Shown here: one piece after another, positions 8,120 to 19,697 of the stretch | Position numbering within the stretch: the stretch's first letter is position 1 | How the letters are laid out: every line of letters starts with the position of its first letter | Assembly: GCF_051900415.1 (NCBI RefSeq) | Contig: NZ_JBHZGL010000003.1 | Span: 270,072 to 334,071, forward strand | DNA: 64,000 nucleotides | From: Frateuria_A sp051900415 | GTDB taxonomy: Bacteria > Pseudomonadota > Gammaproteobacteria > Xanthomonadales > Rhodanobacteraceae | Direction: 5' to 3' | Notes under the pieces: generated by a model | Told to the model about the DNA's origin: nothing | The model's database searches: none | Seen by the model: the letters and a program-made list of their open reading frames with translations, nothing else | Program-made: the position numbers and the translations under genes

Positions 8120-9919
8120 CTACAATGGCGCGCAATGCCGCTCCAGCCACGCCAGGTCCGCATCTTCGAGCAGCGGCGCCAGTGCCGCCCGCACGGTGGC
8201 GTGGTAATCGTCCAGCCAGGCGCGCTCTTCCGGGTTGAGCAGGCCCGGCTCCAGCGCGCGACGATCGAACGGGCACAGCGTGAGCGTCTCGAAGGCGTAG
8301 AACTCGCCGAACTCGGTCTGGTCCGCCTGCACTACGACCGCGAGGTTCTCATGGCGGATCCCGTGGCGCGCCGGCTTGTAAAGGCCCGGTTCGATCGAAG
8401 TGATCATGCCCGGCTCCAGCGGAACCAGCGCGCCATGGGGCACCGGCGGGCGGATCGCATGCGGGCCTTCGTGCACGTTGAGGAAGTAACCCACGCCGTG
8501 GCCGGTGCCATGGCCGTAGTCCAGGCCGCTGGCCCACAGCGGCGCACGCGCCAGTGCGTCCAGCTGCGGGCCGCTCGCGCCCTTGGGAAAGCGAGCACGG
8601 GACAAGCCGATCAGGCCCTTCATGACCAGCGTGGCGTCGCGACGCTGCTCGGCGGTGGTCTCGCCCAGCGCCAGCACGCGGGTAATGTCGGTGGTGCCGC
8701 CGAGGTACTGGCCGCCGGAGTCGACCAGCAGCAGTCCCTTGCGCTGCAGCGTGCTGTGCGCTTCCGGGGTGGCGCGGTAGTGGGGCAGGGCGCCGTTGGC
8801 CTGATAGCCGGCGATCGTGGCGAAGCTTTCACCCATGAAATCCGGCTGTGCCGAGCGCTCGTCGCGCAGTAGCGCGTCGACGTCAAGCTCGGTCTGCGCC
8901 ATGCCGGCGGCCAGGCGCTCTTCCAGCCGGCGGAAGGCGCGCACCAGCGCAGCACCATCGCGGCGCATGACCTCACGGATGTGTTCAAGCTCGGCTTCGG
9001 TCTTGTGGGCCTTGAAGGCGGTCGAGGGGTTGGCCGCTTCCACGCGCCCGGCCCCGGTGCCGATCGCGTCGGCCACGGTGCAGACCACGCGGGCGGGATC
9101 GAGCAGCAGGGCTGCATCCTTGCCCAATTCGCCCAGCGCGTCGGTGACGGTGGCGTAGTCGGCGATCCGGATGCCGTCGGCCTTGAGCGCGGCGACCAGC
9201 GTGTCGGACAGCTTGCCGCGGTCGATGAACAGCGTGGCGGGCCCGTCGGTCTCCACCAGCAGGTGGGCCAGGAACACCGGGTTGCACTCCACGTCGCTGC
9301 CGCGAAGGTTGGTCAGCCAGGCGACGTCGTCCAGGCTGGACACCAGGTGGTGCGTGGCCTGCTGGCGACGCAGGCTGGCGCGCAGGCGTTCGAGTTTTTC
9401 CGCGCGGGTGGCCCCCGGGAAGCCGGACGCGTGTTCGAACACTGGCGCCCTGGGCAGGGCGGGCCGGTCCGTCCAGACCTCGCCCGGCAGGTCCAGGTCC
9501 GTGCGCACCCGCGCGCCGGCCTCGTCCAGCAGGCGTTCGACCTGCTTGCGGGCGGCGACGGACAGGCTGTCGCCGGCGACAGCCAGCACGTCGCCCTCGT
9601 TCAGGTGTTCCTGCAGCCACTGCAGGTGCTCGGGGGCGTGCGAGATCTTCTGCTTCTTGAGCGCCACGCCCGTGCCGGCCAGCTGCTGTTCGGCCTGGGA
9701 AAAGTAACGCGAGTCGGTCCACAGGTCGGCGGCGTGGGCGGTCACCACCAGCGTGCCGGCCGAGCCGGTGAAGCCGGACAGCCACTCGCGGGCGGCCCAG
9801 TGCGCGGGCAGGTACTCGGACAGGTGCGGGTCGGCGGAAGGGATCAGGCAGGCGGCAACGCCGTGCTTCTGCATGGCCATGCGCAGGGCTGCAAGGCGGG
9901 AGGGGATGGGGGTGGTCAT
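8120..9919 (-). CDS. Xaa-Pro aminopeptidase, M24B family (three-domain type)
   Basis: This metallopeptidase removes the N-terminal residue from peptides whose second residue is proline. At 599 residues it has the long, three-domain architecture found in eukaryotic APP1 and many xanthomonads: two creatinase-like N-terminal domains followed by the pita-bread M24 domain. Metal ligands are recognisable in VDSGGQYLGGTTDITR (two Asp), GTGHGVGYFLNVHEGP (His), SIEPGLYKP (Glu) and FETLTLCPFD (Glu). No signal peptide is seen, so it is cytoplasmic. It is not the classic 440-residue E. coli PepP form, so no gene symbol is assigned. Confidence 0.92.
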   Translation of the reverse strand: MTTPIPSRLAALRMAMQKHGVAACLIPSADPHLSEYLPAHWAAREWLSGFTGSAGTLVVTAHAADLWTDSRYFSQAEQQLAGTGVALKKQKISHAPEHLQWLQEHLNEGDVLAVAGDSLSVAARKQVERLLDEAGARVRTDLDLPGEVWTDRPALPRAPVFEHASGFPGATRAEKLERLRASLRRQQATHHLVSSLDDVAWLTNLRGSDVECNPVFLAHLLVETDGPATLFIDRGKLSDTLVAALKADGIRIADYATVTDALGELGKDAALLLDPARVVCTVADAIGTGAGRVEAANPSTAFKAHKTEAELEHIREVMRRDGAALVRAFRRLEERLAAGMAQTELDVDALLRDERSAQPDFMGESFATIAGYQANGALPHYRATPEAHSTLQRKGLLLVDSGGQYLGGTTDITRVLALGETTAEQRRDATLVMKGLIGLSRARFPKGASGPQLDALARAPLWASGLDYGHGTGHGVGYFLNVHEGPHAIRPPVPHGALVPLEPGMITSIEPGLYKPARHGIRHENLAVVVQADQTEFGEFYAFETLTLCPFDRRALEPGLLNPEERAWLDDYHATVRAALAPLLEDADLAWLERHCAPL

Positions 9920-10265
9920 CCATCCATGCTAGCGCCTTCCACGAGAGTGGTTCACGCCCGGTGCGGGCGAGAAGCACCGGGGTCGAAGCGCCGCGGCGGT
10001 CCCGGTGAGCCTTTCGACTCCATCGCCTGGCGCTAAGCCAGGGCGAACGGTGTGGGGGATATGGTGAGCCCGAACCACAGCCCTCTATCGTTGGTGGAGA
10101 GGGCTTGAAGGGCCGATCAGGGAACGGGCAGAGCGCGGAATCGGGTGCCAGCGAACCCTTGCCCGGGGGGAAAGAGGCCCCGAGCATGAATCGCGCGACT
10201 CTTTAAGTCTCGCCGTCGGGCCCGTCACCCGCTAAAATGCCGAATTTCCAGCACGGCTGCATTCC
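9920..10265. other. Divergent intergenic region between the aminopeptidase and pyrG
   Basis: No gene is supported in this 346-base stretch. It contains a hairpin-capable CGCCTGGC...GCCAGGGCG near 10024 and a degenerate CCCTCT...GGAGAGGG palindrome near 10081-10107. A -10-like TAAAAT lies at 10233-10238, about 28 bases before the pyrG start; no good -35 partner was found. It presumably carries both divergent promoters. Confidence 0.5.
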
Positions 10266-11939
<1,674 letters not shown>

Positions 11940-12045
11940 CCTCGCGGTAGTGCGTGACTCCACGACCGTCCTTCTGCTTGCGCGGAAGCGGCCCCTCCAG
12001 CGGTGGCAGCTCGCCGGTCAGGCGAGCCCATGACAGGAAACATCC

Positions 12046-12879
<834 letters not shown>

Positions 12880-12891
12880 GCTCGGCCCCTT

Positions 12892-12962
12892 GTAGGAGCC
12901 CGCTCGCGGGCGGTGCTCTTCCTCAAGACGAGAAAAAGCATCGCCCGCAGGCGGGCTCCTGC
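12892..12962. repeat. GTAG-headed REP pair between kdsA and eno
   Basis: An inverted pair starts GTAGGAGCCCGCTCGCGGGC and ends GCCCGCAGGCGGGCTCCTGC. It can fold into a long hairpin in the transcript between kdsA and eno. The variant core (CCCGC instead of GCACC) links it to the copy at 17202. Confidence 0.75.
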
Positions 12963-12995
12963 AGTAACCCTTCCACCTTTCGATGACGGACCACC

Positions 12996-14294
12996 ATGAC
13001 CACGACGATCACCCGCATCCACGCCCGTGAAATCCTCGACTCGCGCGGCAACCCCACGCTGGAAGCCGAAGTCACCCTGGACGGCGGCGCGTTCGGCCGG
13101 GCCGCGGTGCCCAGCGGCGCCTCGACCGGTTCGCGCGAGGCAGTGGAACTGCGCGACGGCGACAAGGCGCGCTATGGCGGCAAGGGCGTGACCAAGGCGG
13201 TCGCCAACGTCAACGGCGCCATCGCCGAGGCGCTGAAGGGTTTCGACGCGGCCGACCAGAAGGGCCTGGACGGCAAGCTGATCGCGCTGGACGGCACCCC
13301 GAACAAGGGCAAGCTCGGCGCCAATGCGTTGCTGGGCGTTTCGATGGCCGCAGCACACGCGGTGGCCGCCTCGCGCGGCGAGCCGCTGTGGAAGTACCTC
13401 TCGCACGGCAAGCCAGGCAGCCTGCCGGTGCCGATGATGAACATCGTCAACGGCGGCGCGCATGCCGACAACAACGTCGACGTGCAGGAGTTCATGATCC
13501 TGCCGGTCGGCGTGCCCAACTTCGCCGAGGCGCTGCGCGCCGGCGCGGAAGTCTTCCACGCCCTCAAGAGCGTGCTGAAGGCCAAGGGGCTCAACACGGC
13601 AGTGGGTGACGAGGGCGGCTTCGCGCCGAACCTGCGCTCCAACATCGAGGCGCTGGACACCATCCTCGAAGCGGTCGGCAAGGCCGGCTACAAGGTCGGC
13701 AGCGAGATCCTGCTCGGCCTGGACGTGGCCAGCTCCGAGTTCTTCAAGAACGGCAAGTACGACCTGGAAGGCGAGGGCAAGGCTTACGCGCCAGAGCAGT
13801 TCGTCGACCTGCTCGCCGGCTGGGCGAAGCAGTACCCGATCGTGACCATCGAAGACGGCATGGCCGAGGGCGACTGGGACGGCTGGAAACTGCTTACCGA
13901 CAAGATCGGCAAGGACGTGCAGCTGGTGGGCGACGACCTGTTCGTCACCAACCCGTCGATCTTCCGCGAGGGCATCGACAAGCACATCGCCAACGCGATC
14001 CTGATCAAGGTCAACCAGATCGGCACGCTGTCCGAGACGCTGGAAGCCATCGCCATGGCGGATGCCGCGAAGTACGCGGCGGTGGTTTCGCATCGTTCGG
14101 GCGAAACCGAAGACACGACGATCTCCGATATCGCCGTTGCGACGACCGCGACCCAGATCAAGACCGGCTCGCTTTGCCGTACCGACCGCGTGGCCAAGTA
14201 CAACCAGCTGCTGCGCATCGAGGAGCAACTGGGCAGTGCCGCCCGTTATGCCGGCCGCGACGCGTTCCCCAACCTCGCCCGCCTGCCGGGCTGA
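12996..14294 (+). CDS. eno: Enolase
   Basis: This glycolytic enzyme converts 2-phosphoglycerate to phosphoenolpyruvate with magnesium, and in many gammaproteobacteria it also associates with the RNA degradosome. It has 432 residues. Conserved parts include GNPTLEAEV at the N-terminus, the GASTGSREA loop, GDEGGFAPNL with a catalytic Glu, the metal-ligand stretches VTIEDGMAEGDW and LVGDDLFVTN, LIKVNQIGTL with a catalytic Lys, and SHRSGETEDTTI. It precedes ftsB by about 20 bases, so read-through to ftsB-ispD-ispF is likely. Confidence 0.98.
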   Translation: MTTTITRIHAREILDSRGNPTLEAEVTLDGGAFGRAAVPSGASTGSREAVELRDGDKARYGGKGVTKAVANVNGAIAEALKGFDAADQKGLDGKLIALDGTPNKGKLGANALLGVSMAAAHAVAASRGEPLWKYLSHGKPGSLPVPMMNIVNGGAHADNNVDVQEFMILPVGVPNFAEALRAGAEVFHALKSVLKAKGLNTAVGDEGGFAPNLRSNIEALDTILEAVGKAGYKVGSEILLGLDVASSEFFKNGKYDLEGEGKAYAPEQFVDLLAGWAKQYPIVTIEDGMAEGDWDGWKLLTDKIGKDVQLVGDDLFVTNPSIFREGIDKHIANAILIKVNQIGTLSETLEAIAMADAAKYAAVVSHRSGETEDTTISDIAVATTATQIKTGSLCRTDRVAKYNQLLRIEEQLGSAARYAGRDAFPNLARLPG

Positions 14295-14315
14295 CGCTGA
14301 CAGGTCCCACCGCCC

Positions 14316-14642
14316 ATGCTGCGCTGGATCGCCCTGATCCTCATCGTGATCCTGATCGGTCTGCAGCTTAAGCTGTGGGCCGGCAGCGGCGGCATGCACG
14401 AAGTGCAGACGCTGCGCGCATCGGTGCAGAAGCAGGCCGGCGAGAACGACAAGCTGCTGCAGCGCAACCAGGCGCTGGCGGCGGACGTCAGCGACCTCAA
14501 GCATGGCGAGCAGGCGGTCGAAGCACGCGCCCGCGCGGAGCTGGGCCTGATCAAGCCCGGCGAGACGTTCTACCAGGTGGTCGAACGACCGGCCGGCAGC
14601 GCCAGCAGCCCGCCACCGGCCAGCGACGGCGGCGGGCACTGA
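14316..14642 (+). CDS. ftsB: Cell division protein FtsB
   Basis: This is a small single-pass membrane protein that joins FtsL and FtsQ in the divisome and helps activate septal peptidoglycan synthesis. It has 108 residues. A membrane helix spans about residues 4-20 (LRWIALILIVILIGLQL). A periplasmic heptad-rich coiled coil follows (VQTLRASVQKQAGENDKL to about residue 65), then the short C-terminal part RAELGLIKPGETFYQVVE that is diagnostic of FtsB. It ends one base before ispD. Confidence 0.95.
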   Translation: MLRWIALILIVILIGLQLKLWAGSGGMHEVQTLRASVQKQAGENDKLLQRNQALAADVSDLKHGEQAVEARARAELGLIKPGETFYQVVERPAGSASSPPPASDGGGH

Positions 14643-14643
14643 C

Positions 14644-15333
14644 ATGGCCACGCTGTGGTGCGTGATACCGGCCGCCGGACGCGGCACCCGGGTCGGCGGC
14701 GACTGCCCCAAGCAGTACCTGCCGCTGGCCGGGCGCGCCTTGATCCTGCACACGCTGGAGCGGTTGGCGACACACCCGCGCATCGCCGGCTTGATGGTGG
14801 CGCTGGCGGCCGATGACGCACGCTGGCCGGGTATCGACCACCTGGGCGGCAAGCCCGTGCTCACCACGATCGGCGGGGGCGAGCGCGCCGACTCGGTACT
14901 GGCCGGCCTGCGCGCACTGCCGGCCGGCGTTGGCGAGGAGCAGTTCGTGCTCGTGCACGACGCAGCGCGCCCCTGCGTGCGCGCCGCCGACATCGAACAG
15001 CTGGTCGAACGGGCTTCGGCGGTCGAGGGCGGCCTGCTCGGCGCGCCGCTGCGGGACACCCTCAAGCGCGCCGACGAGCGCCAGCGCAGTGTCCAGACCG
15101 AGCCGCGCGAACAGCGTTGGCGCGCCTTCACGCCGCAGATGTTCCGCCGCGGGCAGCTTGTGGCAGCGCTGGAGGCGGCCAGTCGCGCGGGCGTGCCGGT
15201 CAGCGACGAGGCGATGGCGATGGAGCGGGCAGGTGTCGCGCCGCTGCTGGTGGAAGGCGCCGAGGACAACATCAAGGTGACGACGGCCGCGGATTTCGCG
15301 CTGGCCGAGTTCCTGCTGACGAGGACGGGGTAA
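14644..15333 (+). CDS. ispD: 2-C-methyl-D-erythritol 4-phosphate cytidylyltransferase
   Basis: The enzyme activates methylerythritol phosphate with CTP in the MEP route to isoprenoid precursors. It has 229 residues. The nucleotide-binding start PAAGRGTRVGGDCPKQYLPL carries the conserved Arg and Lys. VHDAARPCV and FTPQMFRRGQL are also conserved. It begins one base after ftsB, and its stop shares a base with the ispF start (TAATG), so the two are translationally coupled. Confidence 0.97.
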   Translation: MATLWCVIPAAGRGTRVGGDCPKQYLPLAGRALILHTLERLATHPRIAGLMVALAADDARWPGIDHLGGKPVLTTIGGGERADSVLAGLRALPAGVGEEQFVLVHDAARPCVRAADIEQLVERASAVEGGLLGAPLRDTLKRADERQRSVQTEPREQRWRAFTPQMFRRGQLVAALEAASRAGVPVSDEAMAMERAGVAPLLVEGAEDNIKVTTAADFALAEFLLTRTG

Positions 15334-15806
15334 TGCGCATAGGCCAGGGTTTTGACGTGCACGCGTTCGGCGAGGGCGATTTCGTCGTGCTCGGCGGCGT
15401 GCGTGTCCCGCACCATCGCGGCGTGGTCGCGCACTCCGACGGCGACGTGGTGATCCACGCGCTGTGCGATGCCATTTTCGGCGCGCTTGCGCTCGGCGAC
15501 ATCGGCAGGCACTTCCCGCCCTCGGACGAGCGCTGGCGCGATGCGGACAGCCGCCAGTTCCTGCGCCACGCGGCCCTTTTGATGTCGCAGCACAACTACA
15601 CGCTCGGCAATGCCGACGTCACCGTGATCTGCGAGGCGCCCAAGGTCGGCCCTCACACCGAAACGATGCGCGCGAACCTGGCCCAAGACCTTGCCTGCGA
15701 GGTCGCCCGCATCAGCATCAAGGCCACCACCACCGAAAAGCTCGGCTTCACCGGCCGCGGCGAAGGCATCGCGGCGCAGGCCTGCGTGCTGCTGGAGCGC
15801 GCGTGA
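15333..15806 (+). CDS. ispF: 2-C-methyl-D-erythritol 2,4-cyclodiphosphate synthase
   Basis: The enzyme cyclises CDP-methylerythritol 2-phosphate with release of CMP in the MEP pathway. It has 157 residues, the normal size. Metal ligands are visible in GQGFDVHAF (Asp8 and His10) and in VVAHSDGDVVIHAL (His). The C-terminal KATTTEKLGFTGRGEGIAAQA stretch is typical. It starts inside the ispD stop, and its own stop overlaps the GTG start of mgtE, making a coupled run. Confidence 0.97.
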   Translation: MRIGQGFDVHAFGEGDFVVLGGVRVPHHRGVVAHSDGDVVIHALCDAIFGALALGDIGRHFPPSDERWRDADSRQFLRHAALLMSQHNYTLGNADVTVICEAPKVGPHTETMRANLAQDLACEVARISIKATTTEKLGFTGRGEGIAAQACVLLERA

Positions 15807-17188
15807 GCGAAGCCGAAGCACGCGGCGCAAACCGGCTGCCGGAGCAGCTGGAAGCCATTACGGCGCTGTTGGCGCGGCTTGCCGAAACGCCCGAGCCCGA
15901 CGACCAGGCACAGCTGCAGCAACTGCTCGACGAACTGCATCCGGCCGACATCGCGTTCGTGCTGGAGGCGCTCCCGCTGGATGCGCGCCTGACTGTCTGG
16001 CAGCGGGTGAAGGCCGACCGCGACGGCGAGATCCTGCTGGAAGTTTCCGACGCGGTGCGCGAATCGCTGATCGCGGACATGGACCAGCGCGAGATCCTCG
16101 CGGCGGTCGAGCCGCTGGACGCCGACGAACTGGCCGACCTGGTCGAGGACCTGCCCACCGAAGTCCTGCCCGAGCTGATGGCCAGCCTCGACGCGCAGCA
16201 GCGCGAGCGGGTGCAGTCGGCGCTGTCCTGGGAAGAGGACCAGATCGGCTCGCTGATGGACTTCGAGATGGTCACGATCCGCGAGGACGTGAGCCTTGAG
16301 ACCGTGCTGCGCTACCTGCGCCGCTTCGACGAGCTGCCCGCGCAGACCGACAAGCTGTTCGTGATCAACCAGGACAACCTGTTGACCGGCGTGCTGCCGC
16401 TGCACTGGTTGCTGGTCAACTCGCCCGAGAAGATGGTCAGCGAGGTGATGGCCCCGGACGTCAACACCTTCCACCCGGGCGACGATGCCTACGAAGTGGC
16501 GCAGGCGTTCGAGCGCTACGACCTGGTGACCGCACCGGTGGTGGACGACCATGGCCGGCTGATCGGCCGCATCACCGTCGATGCGATGGTCGACGTGATC
16601 CGCGAGGAAAGCGAGAGCGAGGCGCTGAGCCGCGTCGGCCTGCGCGAGGAAGAAGACATCTTCGCGTCGGTGTGGGCGAGCTTGCGCAACCGCTGGTCGT
16701 GGCTTGCGATCAACCTGGTCACTGCCTTCATCGCTTCGCGCGTGATCGGCCTGTTCGAGGGCGCGATCGAAAAACTGGTGGCGCTGGCCACGCTGATGCC
16801 GATCGTCGCCGGCATTGGCGGCAACTCCGGCAACCAGACCATCACGATGATCGTGCGTGCGCTGGCGCTCAACCAGATCACGCCCGACAGCGCCAAGCGG
16901 CTGTGGCGCAAGGAGCTGGCCGTGTCGCTGTTCAATGGCCTGGTCTGGGGCGGGGTGATCGGTGTGGTGGCGTGGCTGTTGTACGAGAACATCGCGCTCG
17001 GCGTGGTGATGACCGCGGCCATGACGCTCAACCTTCTGCTGGCCGCCTTCTGCGGTGTCGGCATACCGATGCTGATGATGAAATTCGGCCGCGACCCGGC
17101 GCTCGGATCGAGCGTGTTGATCACGGCGATGACCGACAGCGGCGGGTTCTTTATCTTCCTTGGGCTGGCCACGCTGTTCCTGATGTAA
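15803..17188 (+). CDS. mgtE: Magnesium transporter MgtE
   Basis: This is an inner-membrane magnesium channel of about 461 residues. The order is a cytoplasmic MgtE N domain (about residues 35-135, with LPTEVLPELMASLDAQQR), a CBS pair (about 140-255), and five membrane helices at the C-terminus. The pore signature PIVAGIGGNSGNQTITM is intact. The N and CBS domains of the family close the pore when cytoplasmic magnesium is high. The start is GTG at 15803, overlapping the ispF stop by three bases (GTGA). The frame is open further upstream, but that part is a shadow of ispF. Coupling of mgtE to ispD-ispF is less usual than the rest of this operon. Confidence 0.95.
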   Translation: MSEAEARGANRLPEQLEAITALLARLAETPEPDDQAQLQQLLDELHPADIAFVLEALPLDARLTVWQRVKADRDGEILLEVSDAVRESLIADMDQREILAAVEPLDADELADLVEDLPTEVLPELMASLDAQQRERVQSALSWEEDQIGSLMDFEMVTIREDVSLETVLRYLRRFDELPAQTDKLFVINQDNLLTGVLPLHWLLVNSPEKMVSEVMAPDVNTFHPGDDAYEVAQAFERYDLVTAPVVDDHGRLIGRITVDAMVDVIREESESEALSRVGLREEEDIFASVWASLRNRWSWLAINLVTAFIASRVIGLFEGAIEKLVALATLMPIVAGIGGNSGNQTITMIVRALALNQITPDSAKRLWRKELAVSLFNGLVWGGVIGVVAWLLYENIALGVVMTAAMTLNLLLAAFCGVGIPMLMMKFGRDPALGSSVLITAMTDSGGFFIFLGLATLFLM

Positions 17189-17201
17189 CGCACGCCGCCC
17201 C

Positions 17202-17255
17202 GTAGCTTCCGCTTGCGGGCGATCTTTGGCCCATCGCCCGCATGCGGGCTCCTGC
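17202..17255. repeat. GTAG-headed REP pair between mgtE and truD
   Basis: The inverted pair starts GTAGCTTCCGCTTGCGGGCG and ends CGCCCGCATGCGGGCTCCTGC. It occupies most of the 90-base gap between mgtE and truD and can fold into a hairpin in the message. It is related to the copy at 12892. Confidence 0.65.
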
Positions 17256-17278
17256 AAGAAACCTCAAGGCTTTACCGG

Positions 17279-18286
17279 ATGCACGAACTTCCCTACGCCC
17301 ACGGCACCCCACCCCTCACCGCGCGTCTGCGGGCTGCGCCGGAGGACTTCCTCGTCGAGGAAGTCCTCGGCTACGACGCCGAGGGATCGGGCGAGCATGC
17401 GCTGCTGTGGGTGGAGAAGCGCGGCGCCAACACCGACTGGGTGGCACGCGAGCTGGCCCGCTTCGCCGGCGTGCCGCCGGTGGCCGTCGGTTACGCGGGC
17501 CTGAAGGACCGCCACGCGGTGACCCGGCAGGCTTTCACCGTGCAGCTGGCGGGCAAGCCGGATCCGGACTGGTCGGCCTTTCCGCATGCGGAAGTGAAGG
17601 TGCTCGCCGCCACCCGGCACAACCGCAAGCTCAAGCGCGGTGCGCTGCGGGGCAACCGTTTCGTGCTGGTCCTGCGCGAGGTGCAGGGCGATCGCGCAGA
17701 AGCCGAGCGGGTGCTGGCAGCCATCGCCGCGCGCGGTGTGCCCAACTACTTCGGCGAACAGCGCTTCGGCCGCGAAGGCGGCAACGTGGCGCAGGCACGG
17801 GGCATGTTCGCCGGCCGCCGGGTCGACCGCGACAAGCGCAGCTTCCTTTTGTCGGCCGCCCGGTCGCACATCTTCAACGGCGTACTCGCTGCTCGCGTGG
17901 AGCAGGGCGCATGGGATACGCCGCTGGAAGGCGAGATCTGGTCGCTTGCCGGTTCGCGCTCCTGGTTCGGACCGGAGCCCTTCGACGCCACGCTGGCCGA
18001 GCGCCTGGCGAAGGGCGATATCCACCCCTCCGGCCCGCTCTGGGGGCAGGGCGAGCCGCCCACCACCGGCGAGGCAGGTGCTTTGGAACGTCAGGTGGCT
18101 GTGCGCGACACCGACCTGGCCGAGGGGCTTGCGGCGGCCCGCATGGATCAGGAGCGCCGCCCCCTGCGCCTGCTGCCCCGCCATCTCTCCTGGCGCTGGG
18201 TGGCCGACGACGCACTGGAACTGGGGTTCGAACTGCCCGCCGGCGCCTATGCCACCGTGGTGGCGCGCGAGCTGGCACAGGCCTGA
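17279..18286 (+). CDS. truD: tRNA pseudouridine-13 synthase
   Basis: The enzyme makes pseudouridine at position 13 of tRNA-Glu. It has 335 residues. The catalytic aspartate is D77 in the family signature GYAGLKDRHAVTRQ. The TRUD insertion domain occupies the middle, and NYFGEQRFGREGGNV is also characteristic. ATG 17279 is chosen because the common MHELPYAHG beginning starts there; the in-frame upstream codons fall in a repeat. In other xanthomonads truD lies between ispF and surE. Here mgtE on one side and two ABC permeases on the other interrupt that order. Confidence 0.96.
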   Translation: MHELPYAHGTPPLTARLRAAPEDFLVEEVLGYDAEGSGEHALLWVEKRGANTDWVARELARFAGVPPVAVGYAGLKDRHAVTRQAFTVQLAGKPDPDWSAFPHAEVKVLAATRHNRKLKRGALRGNRFVLVLREVQGDRAEAERVLAAIAARGVPNYFGEQRFGREGGNVAQARGMFAGRRVDRDKRSFLLSAARSHIFNGVLAARVEQGAWDTPLEGEIWSLAGSRSWFGPEPFDATLAERLAKGDIHPSGPLWGQGEPPTTGEAGALERQVAVRDTDLAEGLAAARMDQERRPLRLLPRHLSWRWVADDALELGFELPAGAYATVVARELAQA

Positions 18287-18370
18287 CGCGCCGTCCCCGA
18301 CTCCGGCGTTTTATATCGCCGGGGTTCGCACTCGGTTACAGTCCGCTGCGGGGGATCCACGGGAAAGGGA

Positions 18371-19690
18371 ATGCTGCGCTATTACTTGGGCCTGGCGTGG
18401 CGCAACTGCCTGCGCAGCAAGGCCCTGACCGCACTTGTGGTCATGCTTATGGGCTTCGGGGTGGCGGCGTGCGCGTTGAGTTATGCCGTGCTCAGGGTGG
18501 CGGCAAACGACCCAGTCCCTTCCAGATCGGACCGCCTGTTCGTGCCCCAACTCGATAGTTTCGGGCCGGCGCACAACGGCAATGGCCAGCCGCCTGACCA
18601 GCTCAGCTACACCGACGCGTTGGCATTGCTGCATGCACGCCGCGCGTCCCGGCAGACGCTGGTTTATCCGACGAACTTCGGCGTCGTGCCGGCCGATCCG
18701 TCGCGCCAACCGCTCCCCCAATCAGGCGAGGCGGTCACCGCCGACTTCTTCACGATGTTCGATGTGCCGTTCCGTTACGGAGGCGGCTGGAATGCGGCAG
18801 CGGACGAACGCCGCGCGGCGGTCGCGGTGATTACCGATGCGCTCAATCGCAAGCTGTTCGGCGACGTCGACAGCACCGGTCGCATCGTGACGCTGGACGG
18901 ACACGCCTACCGTATAAGCGGCGTGCTCGGCGATTTCGACCCGTTGCCGCGCTACATCGACATCGCCAGCACCTGGAACGGTTTTGGCAAGTTGCCGCAG
19001 ATCTACGTGCCGTTCGCTCGCGCCGTCAACCAGCACAAGACGCCCCTCACCAACTATTGCAGCAGCACGAGCGCGGCACCTTACGTGTCCGACTGGAGCG
19101 GTTTCCTTGCCAGTGGATGCGTGTGGATCAACGGCTGGGTCGAGCTGCCGGATGCCGCCAGCGTGGCCGCCTATCACCGGTTTCTTGTTGGTTACGCCTC
19201 CGAACAGCAGAGGCTGGGGCGTTTTGCTTGGGCCGCCAACGTGCGGCTGCCGGGCCTGATGCAGGTGCTGGCCGACCATCGCGCAGTACCGCGCGAATCG
19301 AAGCTGTCGGCGTGGGTATCGTTGGGTTTCCTCCTCGTGTGCCTGGTCAACGTGGTCGGTCTCTTGCTGGCGCGCTTCAGTCGCCGCGGACTGGAGATCG
19401 GCGTGCGCCGCGCACTCGGCGCGCCACGGCGTGAGATCGTGCGCCAGTTCCTCATCGAGGCGACGGTCATCGGGATGGCTGGCGGCGCGCTGGGCGTGCT
19501 GCTCACGGCGCTGGGCATGGCGAGCCTCGACCGGGTGTTCGTGCCACAGATCGCACGCCTGGCGCGGCTGGATCTAGCGCTGATGGCGCTGGCTTTGTTG
19601 GCGGCCGTGGCCGGGACGCTGGCTGCGGCCCTCTGGCCCACATGGCGCGCTGCCCGGATGCGTCCCGCGTGGCAGCTTGCTCAGGGATGA
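18371..19690 (+). CDS. FtsX/MacB-type ABC transporter permease (first of two)
   Basis: This is an inner-membrane permease of about 439 residues with the MacB layout. One N-terminal membrane helix (about residues 20-42) is followed by a large periplasmic domain, then three C-terminal helices with the FtsX core (GLEIGVRRALGAPRREIVRQFLIE). The periplasmic part has two cysteines (NYCSS and SGCVW). It is followed after seven bases by a similar permease, so the two probably form a heterodimer. No ATP-binding protein or membrane-fusion protein is encoded nearby, so the ATPase must be encoded elsewhere if the system works. The substrate is unknown; relatives export macrolides, peptides or lipoproteins. 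Confidence 0.82.
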   Translation: MLRYYLGLAWRNCLRSKALTALVVMLMGFGVAACALSYAVLRVAANDPVPSRSDRLFVPQLDSFGPAHNGNGQPPDQLSYTDALALLHARRASRQTLVYPTNFGVVPADPSRQPLPQSGEAVTADFFTMFDVPFRYGGGWNAAADERRAAVAVITDALNRKLFGDVDSTGRIVTLDGHAYRISGVLGDFDPLPRYIDIASTWNGFGKLPQIYVPFARAVNQHKTPLTNYCSSTSAAPYVSDWSGFLASGCVWINGWVELPDAASVAAYHRFLVGYASEQQRLGRFAWAANVRLPGLMQVLADHRAVPRESKLSAWVSLGFLLVCLVNVVGLLLARFSRRGLEIGVRRALGAPRREIVRQFLIEATVIGMAGGALGVLLTALGMASLDRVFVPQIARLARLDLALMALALLAAVAGTLAAALWPTWRAARMRPAWQLAQG

Positions 19691-19697
19691 GGAACCC

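Noticed and set aside
8120..8135. TACAAT-like -10 box on the plus strand near the aminopeptidase end
   Set aside because: No plus-strand gene follows, and the sequence lies at the coding end of a minus-strand gene.
5632..8238. 868-residue plus-strand frame opposite the sigma factor and parE
   Set aside because: It is low-complexity Gln/Ala/His/Arg/Leu-rich sequence and a mirror of parE codons, with no ribosome site or domain.
16500..17193. Minus-strand Ser/Arg-rich frame inside mgtE
   Set aside because: It is antisense shadow sequence. The mgtE pore signature on the plus strand is intact.
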